64,000 nt of DNA from Thermohalobaculum sp038528605 (GCA_038528605.1 JBCBEP010000002.1:1-64000); one strand, 5' to 3'. Shown: positions 8,807-17,031, counted from the stretch's first letter. The notes: generated by a model from the sequence alone, not told the origin. Numbers and translations are program-made.

Positions 8807-9696
8807 GCGAAGGCGCTCCGTGCACCGCCCGATTTCTGGATCTGGAAGATGGACGACGTATCGGATGCGGGCGGGAGCGGCATGCGCACCGGCACATCCG
8901 CGAAGCGGGGTTCCAGCACGGGTTCGCCGGTGATCATCCGCTCCTGCAGATCGTCCCAGAACTTCCGCTGGCCGAGGGCGTGAAAGTAGGAGGACGAGCC
9001 GAGCAGCGGCCAGGCATCCGCGGCCGCGCATTCGTAGAACAGGATCATGCGCGCCCGGTCGCTCATGTTCGGCGCGGAGCCATGGAGCGTGCGGGCATGG
9101 TGCACGGTCATCGACCCTGCCTTGCCCGTGAGTGTAACCGCCTTCTCGACTTCGAACTCGGGATCGTCCGGGTTCACCGCGCCGCAGAACACGCCGTTCG
9201 CGTGATGGCTGAGGAGCGGGCCGCGGTGGCTGCCGGGGATGACCATGAGCGGCCCGTTCTCCGGCGTCACATCCTCCAGCATCACCCCGAAGGCGAGGAG
9301 GCTGTCGTTCGTATGCGGGTAGAAGGCCCAGTCCTGATGCCACTCCACCGCCGCCCCGCCACCGGGCGCCTTGGTGTTGAGCTTCGCGGTAAGGAGCGTG
9401 GTGTTCGGGCCGAGAAGGTCGTTCAGCACCTCGGTGACGCCGGAGTTCTTGATGATGTCCCAGAAGAACGGGTCCTGCTTGTGCGGCAGCTTGATGCGGG
9501 AGAGCCGCGGGCTGGCCGCGCTGTGGCCGGCTTCGAGATCGAAGCGCTCGTCGCTCTCCGTGACGTTCCGGCTCTCCTCGATCAGCCCGGCGGTGATCGC
9601 CTGGAGCCGGGAGAGCTCGTCCGGCGTCACGGCGTTCTCGACCATGAGGTAGCCGTTCTCGGCATAGAAGGCCTTCTGTTCGGGGCTCAGAGGCAT
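8803..9696 (-). CDS. Phytanoyl-CoA dioxygenase (PhyH) family protein
   Basis: A 297-aa Fe(II)/2-oxoglutarate oxygenase of the PhyH family. H120 and D122 (EWHQDW) are the proximal metal ligands and H205 (RTLHGSAPN) the distal one, with R216 eleven residues on as the 2-oxoglutarate anchor. It would hydroxylate a small organic acid, sugar derivative or lipid; bacterial members have very varied substrates. ATG 9696 lies inside the end of the SDR gene (10-nt overlap) and the stop overlaps the GNAT start, so all three are translationally coupled. It may open an unusual hydroxylated compound for the surrounding pathway, but nothing in the sequence names the substrate. Confidence 0.88.
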   Translation of the reverse strand: MPLSPEQKAFYAENGYLMVENAVTPDELSRLQAITAGLIEESRNVTESDERFDLEAGHSAASPRLSRIKLPHKQDPFFWDIIKNSGVTEVLNDLLGPNTTLLTAKLNTKAPGGGAAVEWHQDWAFYPHTNDSLLAFGVMLEDVTPENGPLMVIPGSHRGPLLSHHANGVFCGAVNPDDPEFEVEKAVTLTGKAGSMTVHHARTLHGSAPNMSDRARMILFYECAAADAWPLLGSSSYFHALGQRKFWDDLQERMITGEPVLEPRFADVPVRMPLPPASDTSSIFQIQKSGGARSAFA

Positions 9697-10448
9697 GATG
9701 TCATCCCGCCATCGACGAAGAGGGTGTGGCCGTGAACAAAGCCCGACGCGTCGGACGAGAGGAAGATCGCGGCCCCGATCAGTTCCTCCACCTTGCCCCA
9801 GCGCCCCGCCGGGGTTCGCTTGCCGACCCATGCGGTGAATTCGGCGTCCGCCACAAGCGCCGCCGTCAGCTCCGTCTCGAAATATCCCGGCGCGATGGCG
9901 TTGCAGTTGAGGCCCTTTGGCGCCCAGTCGGTCGCCATGCCCTTGGTGAGGTTCGCGACGGCGCCCTTCGACGCACAGTAGGGTGCGATGCCGGGGCGGG
10001 AGAGCGCGGTCTGCACGCTCGCGATGTTGATCATCTTGCCCCGTCCGCGCGGGATCATGTGCCGCGCCACCGCCTGGGAGACGTGGAAGATCGAGTGCAC
10101 GTTCGTGCGCATGATCCGGTCGAACATCTCGGGCGGAAAGTCCTCGAGCGGGGAGCGATGGGTCATGCCGGCATTGTTGACGAGGATGTCGATGGGCCCA
10201 TGCGCCGCCTCGAACCCGTCGATCGCCGCGCGCACGGCGGCCACGTCCGTCACGTCGAAAGGCAGCTCGATCACATCGCAACGAGCCTCGCGCAGCCGTG
10301 CCGCTGCGGCACCCAGCTTTTCGGCGTTCCGCCCGTTGACGATAATGCGCGCCCCGGCGCCAGCCAGCCCTTCGGCAAGGGTGTAGCCGATGCCGCCAGA
10401 CGAGCCGGTGACGAGCGCGGTGCGCCCCGTGAGGTCGAAAAGCTGCAT
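9687..10448 (-). CDS. SDR oxidoreductase, gluconate 5-dehydrogenase (IdnO)-like
   Basis: A 253-aa classical short-chain dehydrogenase. It has TGSSGGIG (residues 14-21), NNAG (91-94), S144, Y157 and K161. The N-terminus (MQLFDLTGRTALVTGSS) and length resemble gluconate 5-dehydrogenase, which reduces 5-keto-D-gluconate to D-gluconate. The match in biology is strengthened by the divergent neighbour, an L-idonate 5-dehydrogenase that makes 5-ketogluconate. The promoter region between them contains a GGTATACC palindrome. The assignment of substrate is inference, since SDRs are hard to separate by eye. Confidence 0.82.
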   Translation of the reverse strand: MQLFDLTGRTALVTGSSGGIGYTLAEGLAGAGARIIVNGRNAEKLGAAAARLREARCDVIELPFDVTDVAAVRAAIDGFEAAHGPIDILVNNAGMTHRSPLEDFPPEMFDRIMRTNVHSIFHVSQAVARHMIPRGRGKMINIASVQTALSRPGIAPYCASKGAVANLTKGMATDWAPKGLNCNAIAPGYFETELTAALVADAEFTAWVGKRTPAGRWGKVEELIGAAIFLSSDASGFVHGHTLFVDGGMTSCL

Positions 10449-10520
10449 GCCGGTCCTCCCAGACCGCGGCGCCGCCGTGTCCTCTGCCGGGACGCTCGCC
10501 TTGCTGCCGCATGATGGAAC

Positions 10521-10528
10521 GGTATACC
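10521..10528. promoter_or_regulatory. GGTATACC operator in the SDR/idnD divergent promoter region
   Basis: An 8-bp palindrome (context gaacGGTATACCatca) in the 145-bp gap between the minus-strand SDR gene and plus-strand idnD. It is identical to the site at 8299-8306, so one repressor could control the idnD-kdgK, SDR-PhyH-GNAT and dehydratase-udh units together. The match to UxuR/ExuR cores is from general knowledge; the regulator gene is not in the window. Confidence 0.62.
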
Positions 10529-10593
10529 ATCAACAAGCCGATGCAAGCAGCCCCGGAGACGGTTGCGCACGGCGCGGGCCTTGGGAGGACCCC

Positions 10594-11631
10594 ATGAAAG
10601 CGCTCTTTGCGGACGCGGCACGCACGCTGCGCCTGGGCGACTGCGCGGCCGGCACGCCCGGGCCGGGACAGGTGCTGGTGCGCATGGCACGGGGCGGCAT
10701 CTGCGGCTCGGACCTGCACTACTACCTCCACGGCGGCTTCGGCGCGGTGCGGCTCCGCGAGCCGATGATCCTGGGCCATGAGGTCGCGGGCTTCGTAGAG
10801 GCGCTGGGCGAGGGCGTTGCGGGGCTCGCGGAGGGCGATCTGGTCGCCGTCTCCCCCTCCCGCCCGTGCGGTCATTGCCGGTTCTGCCGCGAAGGGCTGC
10901 CGAACCACTGCGAGAACATGGCGTTCTACGGCTCCGCCATGCCCTTCCCGCATATCCAGGGCGCCTTCCGGGAGCATCTGGTGGCCGAGGCGTGGCAGTG
11001 CGTGCGCGCCGAAGGCCTGAGCCCGGCGGAGGCGGCGATGGCCGAGCCGCTGGCCGTCTGCCTCCATGCGGTGGGCCGTGCGGGGCCCATGCTCGGCAAG
11101 CGGGTGCTGGTCACGGGCTGCGGGCCGATCGGCGTGCTCGCCATCCTCGCAGCCCGGCGCGCAGGCGCCGGCGAGATCATCGCGACGGACATTGCCGATG
11201 CGGTCCTCCCCTTTGCGCAGCGCGCGGGGGCGGACCGGGCGCATAACACCCTCTCGGAGCCCGACGCGCTGGCGGCCGACAGTGCAGGCAAGGGCAGCGT
11301 GGATGTGCTGCTCGAATGCTCCGGCGCGCCGGCCGCGCTCGCCGCCGGGATCGAGGCGCTGCGCCCGCGGGGCGTGATCGTGCAGCTGGGCCTCTCGGGC
11401 GATATGAGCCTGCCGATGATGCGGATCACGGCAAAGGAGCTCGATCTCCGCGGCTCCTTCCGCTTCCACGCCGAGTTCGCCACGGCCGTTGCGCTCATGC
11501 AGAAGGGGCTGATCGACGTGGCCCCCCTCCTCACCCACACCTTCCCGCTCGCAGCCTTCGCCGAAGCCTTCGAGACGGCGGCGGACCGGTCGCGCGCGAT
11601 GAAGGTCCAGCTGGAATTCGCGCCCTCGTGA
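10594..11631 (+). CDS. idnD: L-idonate 5-dehydrogenase
   Basis: A 345-aa zinc-dependent medium-chain dehydrogenase, close to the 343 aa of E. coli IdnD. Catalytic zinc ligands are C37 and H62-E63 (GHE). The structural zinc site is C92, C95, C98 and C106 (PCGHCRFCREGLPNHC). The Rossmann motif is in VLVTGCGPIGVLA. The Y-x-H-G-G-F-G-A-V-R segment after the first zinc ligand (LHYYLHGGFGAVRLREPM) is characteristic of idonate dehydrogenases. It would oxidise L-idonate to 5-ketogluconate. ATG 10594 is preceded by GGGAGGA; the frame is open upstream but through the promoter region. It is followed after 10 bp by KDG kinase. Confidence 0.88.
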   Translation: MKALFADAARTLRLGDCAAGTPGPGQVLVRMARGGICGSDLHYYLHGGFGAVRLREPMILGHEVAGFVEALGEGVAGLAEGDLVAVSPSRPCGHCRFCREGLPNHCENMAFYGSAMPFPHIQGAFREHLVAEAWQCVRAEGLSPAEAAMAEPLAVCLHAVGRAGPMLGKRVLVTGCGPIGVLAILAARRAGAGEIIATDIADAVLPFAQRAGADRAHNTLSEPDALAADSAGKGSVDVLLECSGAPAALAAGIEALRPRGVIVQLGLSGDMSLPMMRITAKELDLRGSFRFHAEFATAVALMQKGLIDVAPLLTHTFPLAAFAEAFETAADRSRAMKVQLEFAPS

Positions 11632-11641
11632 GCCGCCCGGG

Positions 11642-12547
11642 ATGAAGCGCTTCCTGGCCATCGGCGAATGCATGGTGGAGATGGCGCCTGCGCCGGGCGG
11701 GCTCTTCCGCATGGGCTATGCCGGGGACACCTTCAACACCGCCTGGTATGCTCGCCGGCTGCTGCCCGCCGACTGGGAAGTGGGGTATGCCAGCGCGGTG
11801 GGGGACGATGCGATCTCCGCGGAGATGCTGGCCTTCATGGCGCAGGAGCGGCTCGAGACCGGCAGCGTCCGCCGCCTGCAAGGTCGCACCGTCGGCCTCT
11901 ACATCATCACGCTCGATGCGGGCGAACGGAGCTTCGCCTATTGGCGCGGCGAGGCCGCGGCCCGTTCGCTCGCGGATGATCCTGGCTGGCTTTCGGACAC
12001 ACTGGCGGGACGGGACATCCTGTTCTTCTCCGGCATCACCCTCGCCATCCTGCCGCCTGAGGGGCGGGCGCGGCTTTGCGCGGCACTGTCGAAGGCGCGC
12101 GCGGCAGGTGCGGAGGTGGCGTTCGACACCAATCTTCGCCCCCGCCTCTGGCGCGACACGGCGGAGATGCGGGCGGGGCTCACCCTTGGCGCGTCCGTCG
12201 CCAGCATCGTGCTCCCGTCCTTCGACGAGGAGCAGAGCCTTTTCGGTGACGACAGCCCCGATGCGACGGCGGAGCGTTACGCAGAGATCGGCGCTGGGAT
12301 CGTGGCGGTGAAGAACGGCGCTGGCCCGCTGACGCTCCATGCCGAGGGCAAGACGCGCCATTTCAGGCCAAAGCCGGTTGCCGAGATCGTGGACAGTACG
12401 GCGGCGGGGGACAGCTTCGACGCGGCCTTCCTCGCAGCGCTGGCGACGGGCGCGTCGCTGGAGGACGCGGTCGAGCGTGCGATGGCCCTCGCCGCCCGCG
12501 TGATCCGGGCGCCCGGCGCGCTGGCCCCCGACCTCTTCGAGCGCTGA
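11642..12547 (+). CDS. kdgK: 2-keto-3-deoxygluconate kinase (PfkB family)
   Basis: A 301-aa ribokinase-fold sugar kinase. The C-terminal PfkB signature DSTAAGDSFDAAF contains the catalytic base D257. The N-terminal GECMVEMAP and GYAGDTFNTAWY segments and AFDTNLRPRLW are typical of KDG kinases. It would phosphorylate 2-keto-3-deoxygluconate to KDPG for Entner-Doudoroff cleavage, and is thus the shared outlet for the dehydratases at 1-8 kb. It lies 10 bp after idnD. No KDPG aldolase is visible in the window. Confidence 0.9.
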   Translation: MKRFLAIGECMVEMAPAPGGLFRMGYAGDTFNTAWYARRLLPADWEVGYASAVGDDAISAEMLAFMAQERLETGSVRRLQGRTVGLYIITLDAGERSFAYWRGEAAARSLADDPGWLSDTLAGRDILFFSGITLAILPPEGRARLCAALSKARAAGAEVAFDTNLRPRLWRDTAEMRAGLTLGASVASIVLPSFDEEQSLFGDDSPDATAERYAEIGAGIVAVKNGAGPLTLHAEGKTRHFRPKPVAEIVDSTAAGDSFDAAFLAALATGASLEDAVERAMALAARVIRAPGALAPDLFER

Positions 12548-12618
12548 GAACACCGGACTTGCGGGCGGCGGCCTCGCGCTCCCATGCTGGCGCCACGCGC
12601 TCAGCCGAGGACACGACC

Positions 12619-13806
12619 ATGCCCAACGCCAACCCTGCCTTCGAACAGGCGGAGTACGACGCTCGCCTCGCGAAGACACGCACCGCGATGGAGGCGGCGG
12701 GGATCGAGCTTCTGATCGTCTCGGACCCCTCCAACATGGCCTGGCTCACCGGCTACGACGGATGGTCGTTCTACGTGCACCAGTGCGTGCTGCTGGGCCT
12801 TTCGGACCCGCCGCTCTGGTATGGGCGGATGCAGGATACGGAGGGGGCCTACCGAACGGTCTGGATGAGCGATGATCGGGTGCTGGGCTACCCGGACACC
12901 TATGTCCAGAATCCCGACGCGCATCCGATGGAATACCTCGCCGCTCACCTGGCCGACCATGGAAGGGCCAAGGCACGCATCGGCGTGGAGATGGACAATT
13001 TCTGGTTCACCGCGAAAGCGTACCAAAGCCTCGCCGCCGGCCTGCCGGACGCGCACATCCAGGATGCAACGGGGCTGGTGAACTGGCAGCGCGCCGTGAA
13101 GAGCCCGCAGGAGCTGAGCTACATGCGCACCGCCGCCCGGTTCACCGAGCGGATCATGGAGCGCATTCTCGAGCGCGCCGAGCCGGGGCTCAGGAAATGC
13201 GATCTCGTCGCCGACATCTACGACGCCTCACTGCGCTTTCACGAGGCGGCGGGCTGTGGCGGGGACTATCCGGCCATCGTCCCCCTCCTGCCCTCGGGAT
13301 CGGACGCGGCGGCGCCGCATCTCACCTGGGACGACCGGCCGCTTCGCACCGGCGAAGGCACCTGCTTCGAGGTGGCGGGGGTTCACCGGCGCTATCACTG
13401 CCCCCTCGCCCGCACCCTCTTCCTCGGCACGCCGACGCCCGAGTTCCTTGAGGCGGAGAAGGCTGTGCTGGAGGGGTTGGAGGCCGGGCTCGAACAGGCC
13501 CGCCCCGGCAACCGCTGCCAGGACGTCGCCGGCGCCTTCTTCGCCGTCCTCGCCCGCCATGGCATCACGAAGGACAGCCGCACGGGCTATCCCATCGGGC
13601 TCTCCTACCCGCCGGACTGGGGCGAGCGCACCATGTCCCTCCGGCCCGGAGACACGACCGTGCTGGAGCCGGGCATGACCTTCCACTTCATGACCGGGCT
13701 TTGGCAGGACGGCTGGGGCTTCGAGCTGACCGAAAGTTTCGCCGTGACGGACAGCGCCCCGGAATGCCTCGCCAACGTGCCGCGGCGGCTCTTCGTCAAA
13801 CCCTGA
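12619..13806 (+). CDS. doeA: Ectoine hydrolase DoeA (M24 peptidase family)
   Basis: A 395-aa protein of the creatinase/prolidase fold. The segments DPSNMAWLTGYDGWSFYVHQCVL, GGDYPAIVPLLPSG and GYPIGLSYPPDWGERTMS are near-signature stretches of ectoine hydrolase as I recall it from Halomonas, and the length fits (about 399 aa). DoeA opens the ectoine ring to N-acetyl-2,4-diaminobutyrate. The usual partner DoeB (deacetylase) and the UehABC/TeaABC ectoine transporter are not adjacent, which is unusual. ATG 12619 is preceded by GAGGACACGACC; the frame is open for 20 codons upstream, but that stretch looks non-coding. It lies 71 bp after kdgK. Confidence 0.88.
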   Translation: MPNANPAFEQAEYDARLAKTRTAMEAAGIELLIVSDPSNMAWLTGYDGWSFYVHQCVLLGLSDPPLWYGRMQDTEGAYRTVWMSDDRVLGYPDTYVQNPDAHPMEYLAAHLADHGRAKARIGVEMDNFWFTAKAYQSLAAGLPDAHIQDATGLVNWQRAVKSPQELSYMRTAARFTERIMERILERAEPGLRKCDLVADIYDASLRFHEAAGCGGDYPAIVPLLPSGSDAAAPHLTWDDRPLRTGEGTCFEVAGVHRRYHCPLARTLFLGTPTPEFLEAEKAVLEGLEAGLEQARPGNRCQDVAGAFFAVLARHGITKDSRTGYPIGLSYPPDWGERTMSLRPGDTTVLEPGMTFHFMTGLWQDGWGFELTESFAVTDSAPECLANVPRRLFVKP

Positions 13807-14005
13807 AGGGCGGCAGCGCCGAGGCCCTTGCCAGGGTGCCGGGCCATCTGGTCATATCGCGGGAACAGTGCTGGCCCTATGCAGCGCGTCAGCTTCGTGA
13901 TGAGTGCGACGCTTGCGCTGCTTCGAGCAGTTGCACCGAACAACCGCCGCGCGGCGCCGAAGCGCCCGCCCCGCGCCCCGAACGGGCCCAGACAGGAGAG
14001 ACGCG

Positions 14006-15388
14006 ATGAATGTCACGCTGACGCAGAACGACCTCAGCCACGTCGTCGAGGCCGACAAGGCCCATGTCTGGCACCAGCTCTTCCAGCACAAGGCGCTCGA
14101 GACCTCGGACCCGCGCATCATCGTCGAGGGCAAGGGCACGCGCGTCTGGGACCAGCACGGCAAGGAGCATCTGGACTGCGTCTCCGGCGGGGTCTGGACC
14201 GTGAACGTGGGCTACGGGCGCGAGCGCATCGCCGATGCCGTGCGCGACCAGCTGGTGAAGATGAACTTCTTCGCCAACGCCCTCGGCTCCGTGCCGCACG
14301 CGCTCTTCGCCGAGAAGCTGATCGCCAAGATGCCGGGCATGAGCCGCGTCTACTATTCCAACAGCGGCTCAGAGGCGAACGAGAAGGCTTTCAAGATGGT
14401 CCGCCAGATCGCGCACAAGCGCTATGGCGGCCAGAAGCACAAGATCCTGTTCCGCGAGCGGGACTATCACGGGACGACCATCAGCACGCTTTCGGCCTGC
14501 GGGCAGCCCCAGCGCGCCATGCAGTACGGCCCCTTCACGCCGGGCTTTGTCGAGGTGCCGCACTGCCTCGAATACCGCAGCCAGTATCCGGGCGTGCCGA
14601 GCTATGGTGAAGCCGCGGCCGATGCGATCGAGGCGGTGATCCTGCGCGAAGGGCCCGAGACCGTGGGCGCCCTCTGCCTCGAGCCGATCACGGCGGGCGG
14701 CGGTGTCATCCCGGCCCCGGCCGGCTACTGGGAGCGCGTGCAGGAGATCTGCGCGAAGTACGACATCCTCATCCATATCGACGAGGTGGTGTGCGGCGTG
14801 GGCCGTACGGGCGAGTGGTTCGGCTACCAGAACTACGGCGTGAAGCCGGACATCGTGACCATGGCGAAGGGCGTCGCCTCCGGCTACGCGGCCATCGCGC
14901 TGACCGTCACGACCGAGGACGTGTTCGACATGTTCAAGGACGATCCCTCGGACCCGATGAGCTACTTCCGCGACATCTCCACCTTCGGCGGCTGCACGGC
15001 GGGCCCGGCGGCGGCGCTCGAGAACCTCGCCATCATCGAGGAGGAGGACCTGCTCGGGAACACCAAGGCGATGGGCCAGCGGCTGATGGGCAATCTCCAC
15101 GGTCTGATGGAGAAGCACGCCGTCGTCGGCGATGTGCGCGGCGCGGGCCTCTTCTGCGGCGCGGAGCTTGTGGCGGACCGGGCCAGCAAGGCGCCGGCCG
15201 ACGAGAAGCTGGTCAAGGCGGTGGTCGACGACTGCATGAAGCAGGGCGTCGTCGTCGGCATGACCAACCGCTCGATCCCCGGCTACAACAACACGCTCTG
15301 CTTCAGCCCGCCGCTGATCGCGACCGCCGACGAGATCGACTGGATGACCTCGGCGGTGGACGAAGCGCTCGGCCGCGTCTTCGCCTGA
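14006..15388 (+). CDS. tpa: Taurine:pyruvate aminotransferase
   Basis: A 460-aa class III PLP-dependent aminotransferase. The PLP lysine is K288 (TMAKGVASGY). VSGGVWTVNVGYGRERIADAV and SNSGSEANEKAFKMVRQI are characteristic blocks of Tpa from Bilophila and Rhodobacterales, more specific than the general class III pattern. The reaction is taurine + pyruvate to sulfoacetaldehyde + alanine. Sulfoacetaldehyde acetyltransferase (xsc) and pta, normally nearby, are absent from the window. ATG 14006 has AGGAGAG upstream. The 199-bp gap before it is large enough for its own promoter. The MocR regulator immediately downstream supports a taurine role. A diaminobutyrate aminotransferase for the neighbouring DoeA is the alternative, but less likely from the motifs. 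Confidence 0.85.
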   Translation: MNVTLTQNDLSHVVEADKAHVWHQLFQHKALETSDPRIIVEGKGTRVWDQHGKEHLDCVSGGVWTVNVGYGRERIADAVRDQLVKMNFFANALGSVPHALFAEKLIAKMPGMSRVYYSNSGSEANEKAFKMVRQIAHKRYGGQKHKILFRERDYHGTTISTLSACGQPQRAMQYGPFTPGFVEVPHCLEYRSQYPGVPSYGEAAADAIEAVILREGPETVGALCLEPITAGGGVIPAPAGYWERVQEICAKYDILIHIDEVVCGVGRTGEWFGYQNYGVKPDIVTMAKGVASGYAAIALTVTTEDVFDMFKDDPSDPMSYFRDISTFGGCTAGPAAALENLAIIEEEDLLGNTKAMGQRLMGNLHGLMEKHAVVGDVRGAGLFCGAELVADRASKAPADEKLVKAVVDDCMKQGVVVGMTNRSIPGYNNTLCFSPPLIATADEIDWMTSAVDEALGRVFA

Positions 15389-15404
15389 GCCGATAGCGGA
15401 CGCC

Positions 15405-15429
15405 GAGCGGGGGCGCGCTGCCCCCGCTC
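15405..15429 (+). terminator. Perfect 10-bp GC hairpin after tpa
   Basis: GAGCGGGGGC and GCCCCCGCTC flank a 5-nt loop, 17 bp after the tpa stop and 9 bp before the tauR ATG. It has no T-tract. It may terminate or attenuate tpa transcription, and would also occlude initiation of the next gene on a read-through message. Confidence 0.6.
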
Positions 15430-15438
15430 CCCATCGCC

Positions 15439-16914
15439 ATGGCCATCGCCGCCGAAAGCTTCATCCTCGACCCCGGCTATCAGGGGACGCTGCAGCAGCA
15501 GATCCGCCAGATCGTGGTGGATGGCGTGCTCTCGGGCCGCTTCCGGCCGGGGGAGCGGCTGCCGTCGTCGCGCGCGCTGGCCCGCCATCTCGGCATCAGC
15601 CGGATCACGGTGACCCTGGCCTATGCGGACCTGGTATCGACCGACTATCTCACCGCGCGCGGCCGCTCCGGCTATTTCATCTCCGAGGCTGCACCGCGCC
15701 CGCCCAGCTTCGAACGGCCGACCGCGCGCCCGGGGCCGCGGGTCGACTGGCAGCGCGCCCTCGGCCGGCGCTTCTCGCAGAGCACCGCGCCCGTAAGGCC
15801 GGCGGACTGGCAGCGCTACCCCTACCCCTTCATCTACGGCCAGCCCGACGCGAAGCTCTTCGACCATCAGAACTGGCGCTCCTGCGCCCTGCAGGCACTG
15901 GGGCAGCGGGACCTCGAGGTGCTGACCTCCGACGCCTATGAACGCGACGATGCGCGGCTGGTGGAGTACATCCTCCGCCACATCCTGCCGCGTAGGGGCA
16001 TCTGGGCGCGGCCGGAGGAGATCCTGCTCACCCTCGGCGGGCAGAACGCGCTCTGGCTCGCGGCCGAGGTGCTCCTGAACCAGCGGCGCACGGCGGTGAT
16101 GGAGAACCCGTGCTACCCTGCCCTGCGCACGATCATCGACCAGATGCGCTGCCACCACGTCTTCCTCGACGTGGATGGCGAGGGGCTGAACCCGGACGAC
16201 CTGCCGGCGGAGACCGACGTGCTCTTCGTCACCGCCTCGCACCAGTGCCCCACGAACGTGACCATGCCCGTTGCGCGGCGGCGCGCGCTGCTGGAGAAGG
16301 CGGCGCAACAGGGCTTCATCATCGTGGAGGATGACTACGAGTTCGAGCTCTCGCCGACGCGCGCGCCCTCGCCGGCGCTGAAGTCGCTCGATGAGGCCGG
16401 GGCTGTGGTTTACGCGGGCAGCTTCTCGAAGTCGCTCTTTCCCGGGTTGCGCCTCGGCTACCTGGTGGCGGATGCGGCTTTCATCGAGGAGGCGCGGGCG
16501 CTGCGCACCCTCGTGCTCCGCCACCCGCCGGGGCACCTGCAGCGAACGGCGGCGTACTTCCTGAGCCTCGGGCACTACGATGCGCAGATCGCCCGGCTTG
16601 GCGCCGCCTATGCCCGCCGGCGCGAGGCGATGGCCACGGCGCTCGCCACCTATGGGCTCGATGCGCACATGCCCCGATACGGCGCCTCCAGTGCCTGGCT
16701 GCGCGCCCCTGCGGGCACCGATATCGAGGCGGTGGCCGCGCGGCTTCGGCCGCGGGGCGTGCTAATCGAACCCGGCCACGGCTTCTTCCGCGACGCATCG
16801 GAGGGCCAGGGCACCTATCGCCTCGGCTTCTCGTCGATCCCGACCGCGCGCATCCCTGAAGGCATCGCGATCCTCGCCGAGGAAGTCTCAGCCACCGCCG
16901 CCGTTCCGGCCTGA
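15439..16914 (+). CDS. tauR: MocR-family PLP-dependent regulator, probably TauR
   Basis: A 491-aa GntR/MocR regulator. An N-terminal winged helix (about residues 15-75; GRFRPGERLPSSRALARHLGISRITVTLAYADL) is followed by a fold-type I aminotransferase domain. Its PLP lysine is K331 in YAGSFSKSLFPGLRLGYL. The position next to tpa and the N-terminal sequence fit TauR, which activates taurine genes in Rhodobacter. EnuR, the MocR regulator of ectoine use, is the main alternative because doeA is also close. No Shine-Dalgarno sequence precedes ATG 15439; the upstream bases form a hairpin, so initiation may be leaderless or from a nearby start. Confidence 0.75.
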   Translation: MAIAAESFILDPGYQGTLQQQIRQIVVDGVLSGRFRPGERLPSSRALARHLGISRITVTLAYADLVSTDYLTARGRSGYFISEAAPRPPSFERPTARPGPRVDWQRALGRRFSQSTAPVRPADWQRYPYPFIYGQPDAKLFDHQNWRSCALQALGQRDLEVLTSDAYERDDARLVEYILRHILPRRGIWARPEEILLTLGGQNALWLAAEVLLNQRRTAVMENPCYPALRTIIDQMRCHHVFLDVDGEGLNPDDLPAETDVLFVTASHQCPTNVTMPVARRRALLEKAAQQGFIIVEDDYEFELSPTRAPSPALKSLDEAGAVVYAGSFSKSLFPGLRLGYLVADAAFIEEARALRTLVLRHPPGHLQRTAAYFLSLGHYDAQIARLGAAYARRREAMATALATYGLDAHMPRYGASSAWLRAPAGTDIEAVAARLRPRGVLIEPGHGFFRDASEGQGTYRLGFSSIPTARIPEGIAILAEEVSATAAVPA

Positions 16915-16954
16915 CCGCTCGCCACTGCCGGTTTCCTTCGCCTGCGACCCATTG

Positions 16955-17017
16955 TGTCGTGAAAAACGGTTGCAATGGCGCGCAGCCTGTCGTGAAAATG
17001 ACGGGGATATTTTCACG
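16955..17017. promoter_or_regulatory. Operator array upstream of the XRE-cupin regulator
   Basis: TGTCGTGAAAA occurs twice as a direct repeat at 16955-16965 and 16988-16998, exactly 33 bp (about three helical turns) apart. The second copy is also the left arm of a perfect inverted repeat, CGTGAAAAT (16991-16999) and ATTTTCACG (17009-17017), with a 9-bp spacer. The array ends 14 bp before the regulator's ATG. It is a likely autoregulatory site and may control the downstream flavoprotein genes. Confidence 0.7.
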
Positions 17018-17031
17018 GAGCCGATCGCCGC

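Noticed and set aside
8238..8897. Extension of the IlvD/Edd frame upstream of 8237
   Set aside because: It covers the operator and the GNAT gene; ATG 8237 has a good ribosome-binding site and matches the family N-terminus.
9697..11712. Extension of the PhyH frame upstream to 11712
   Set aside because: The extension runs through the SDR, promoter and idnD genes; the real start is ATG 9696 with a PhyH-type N-terminus.
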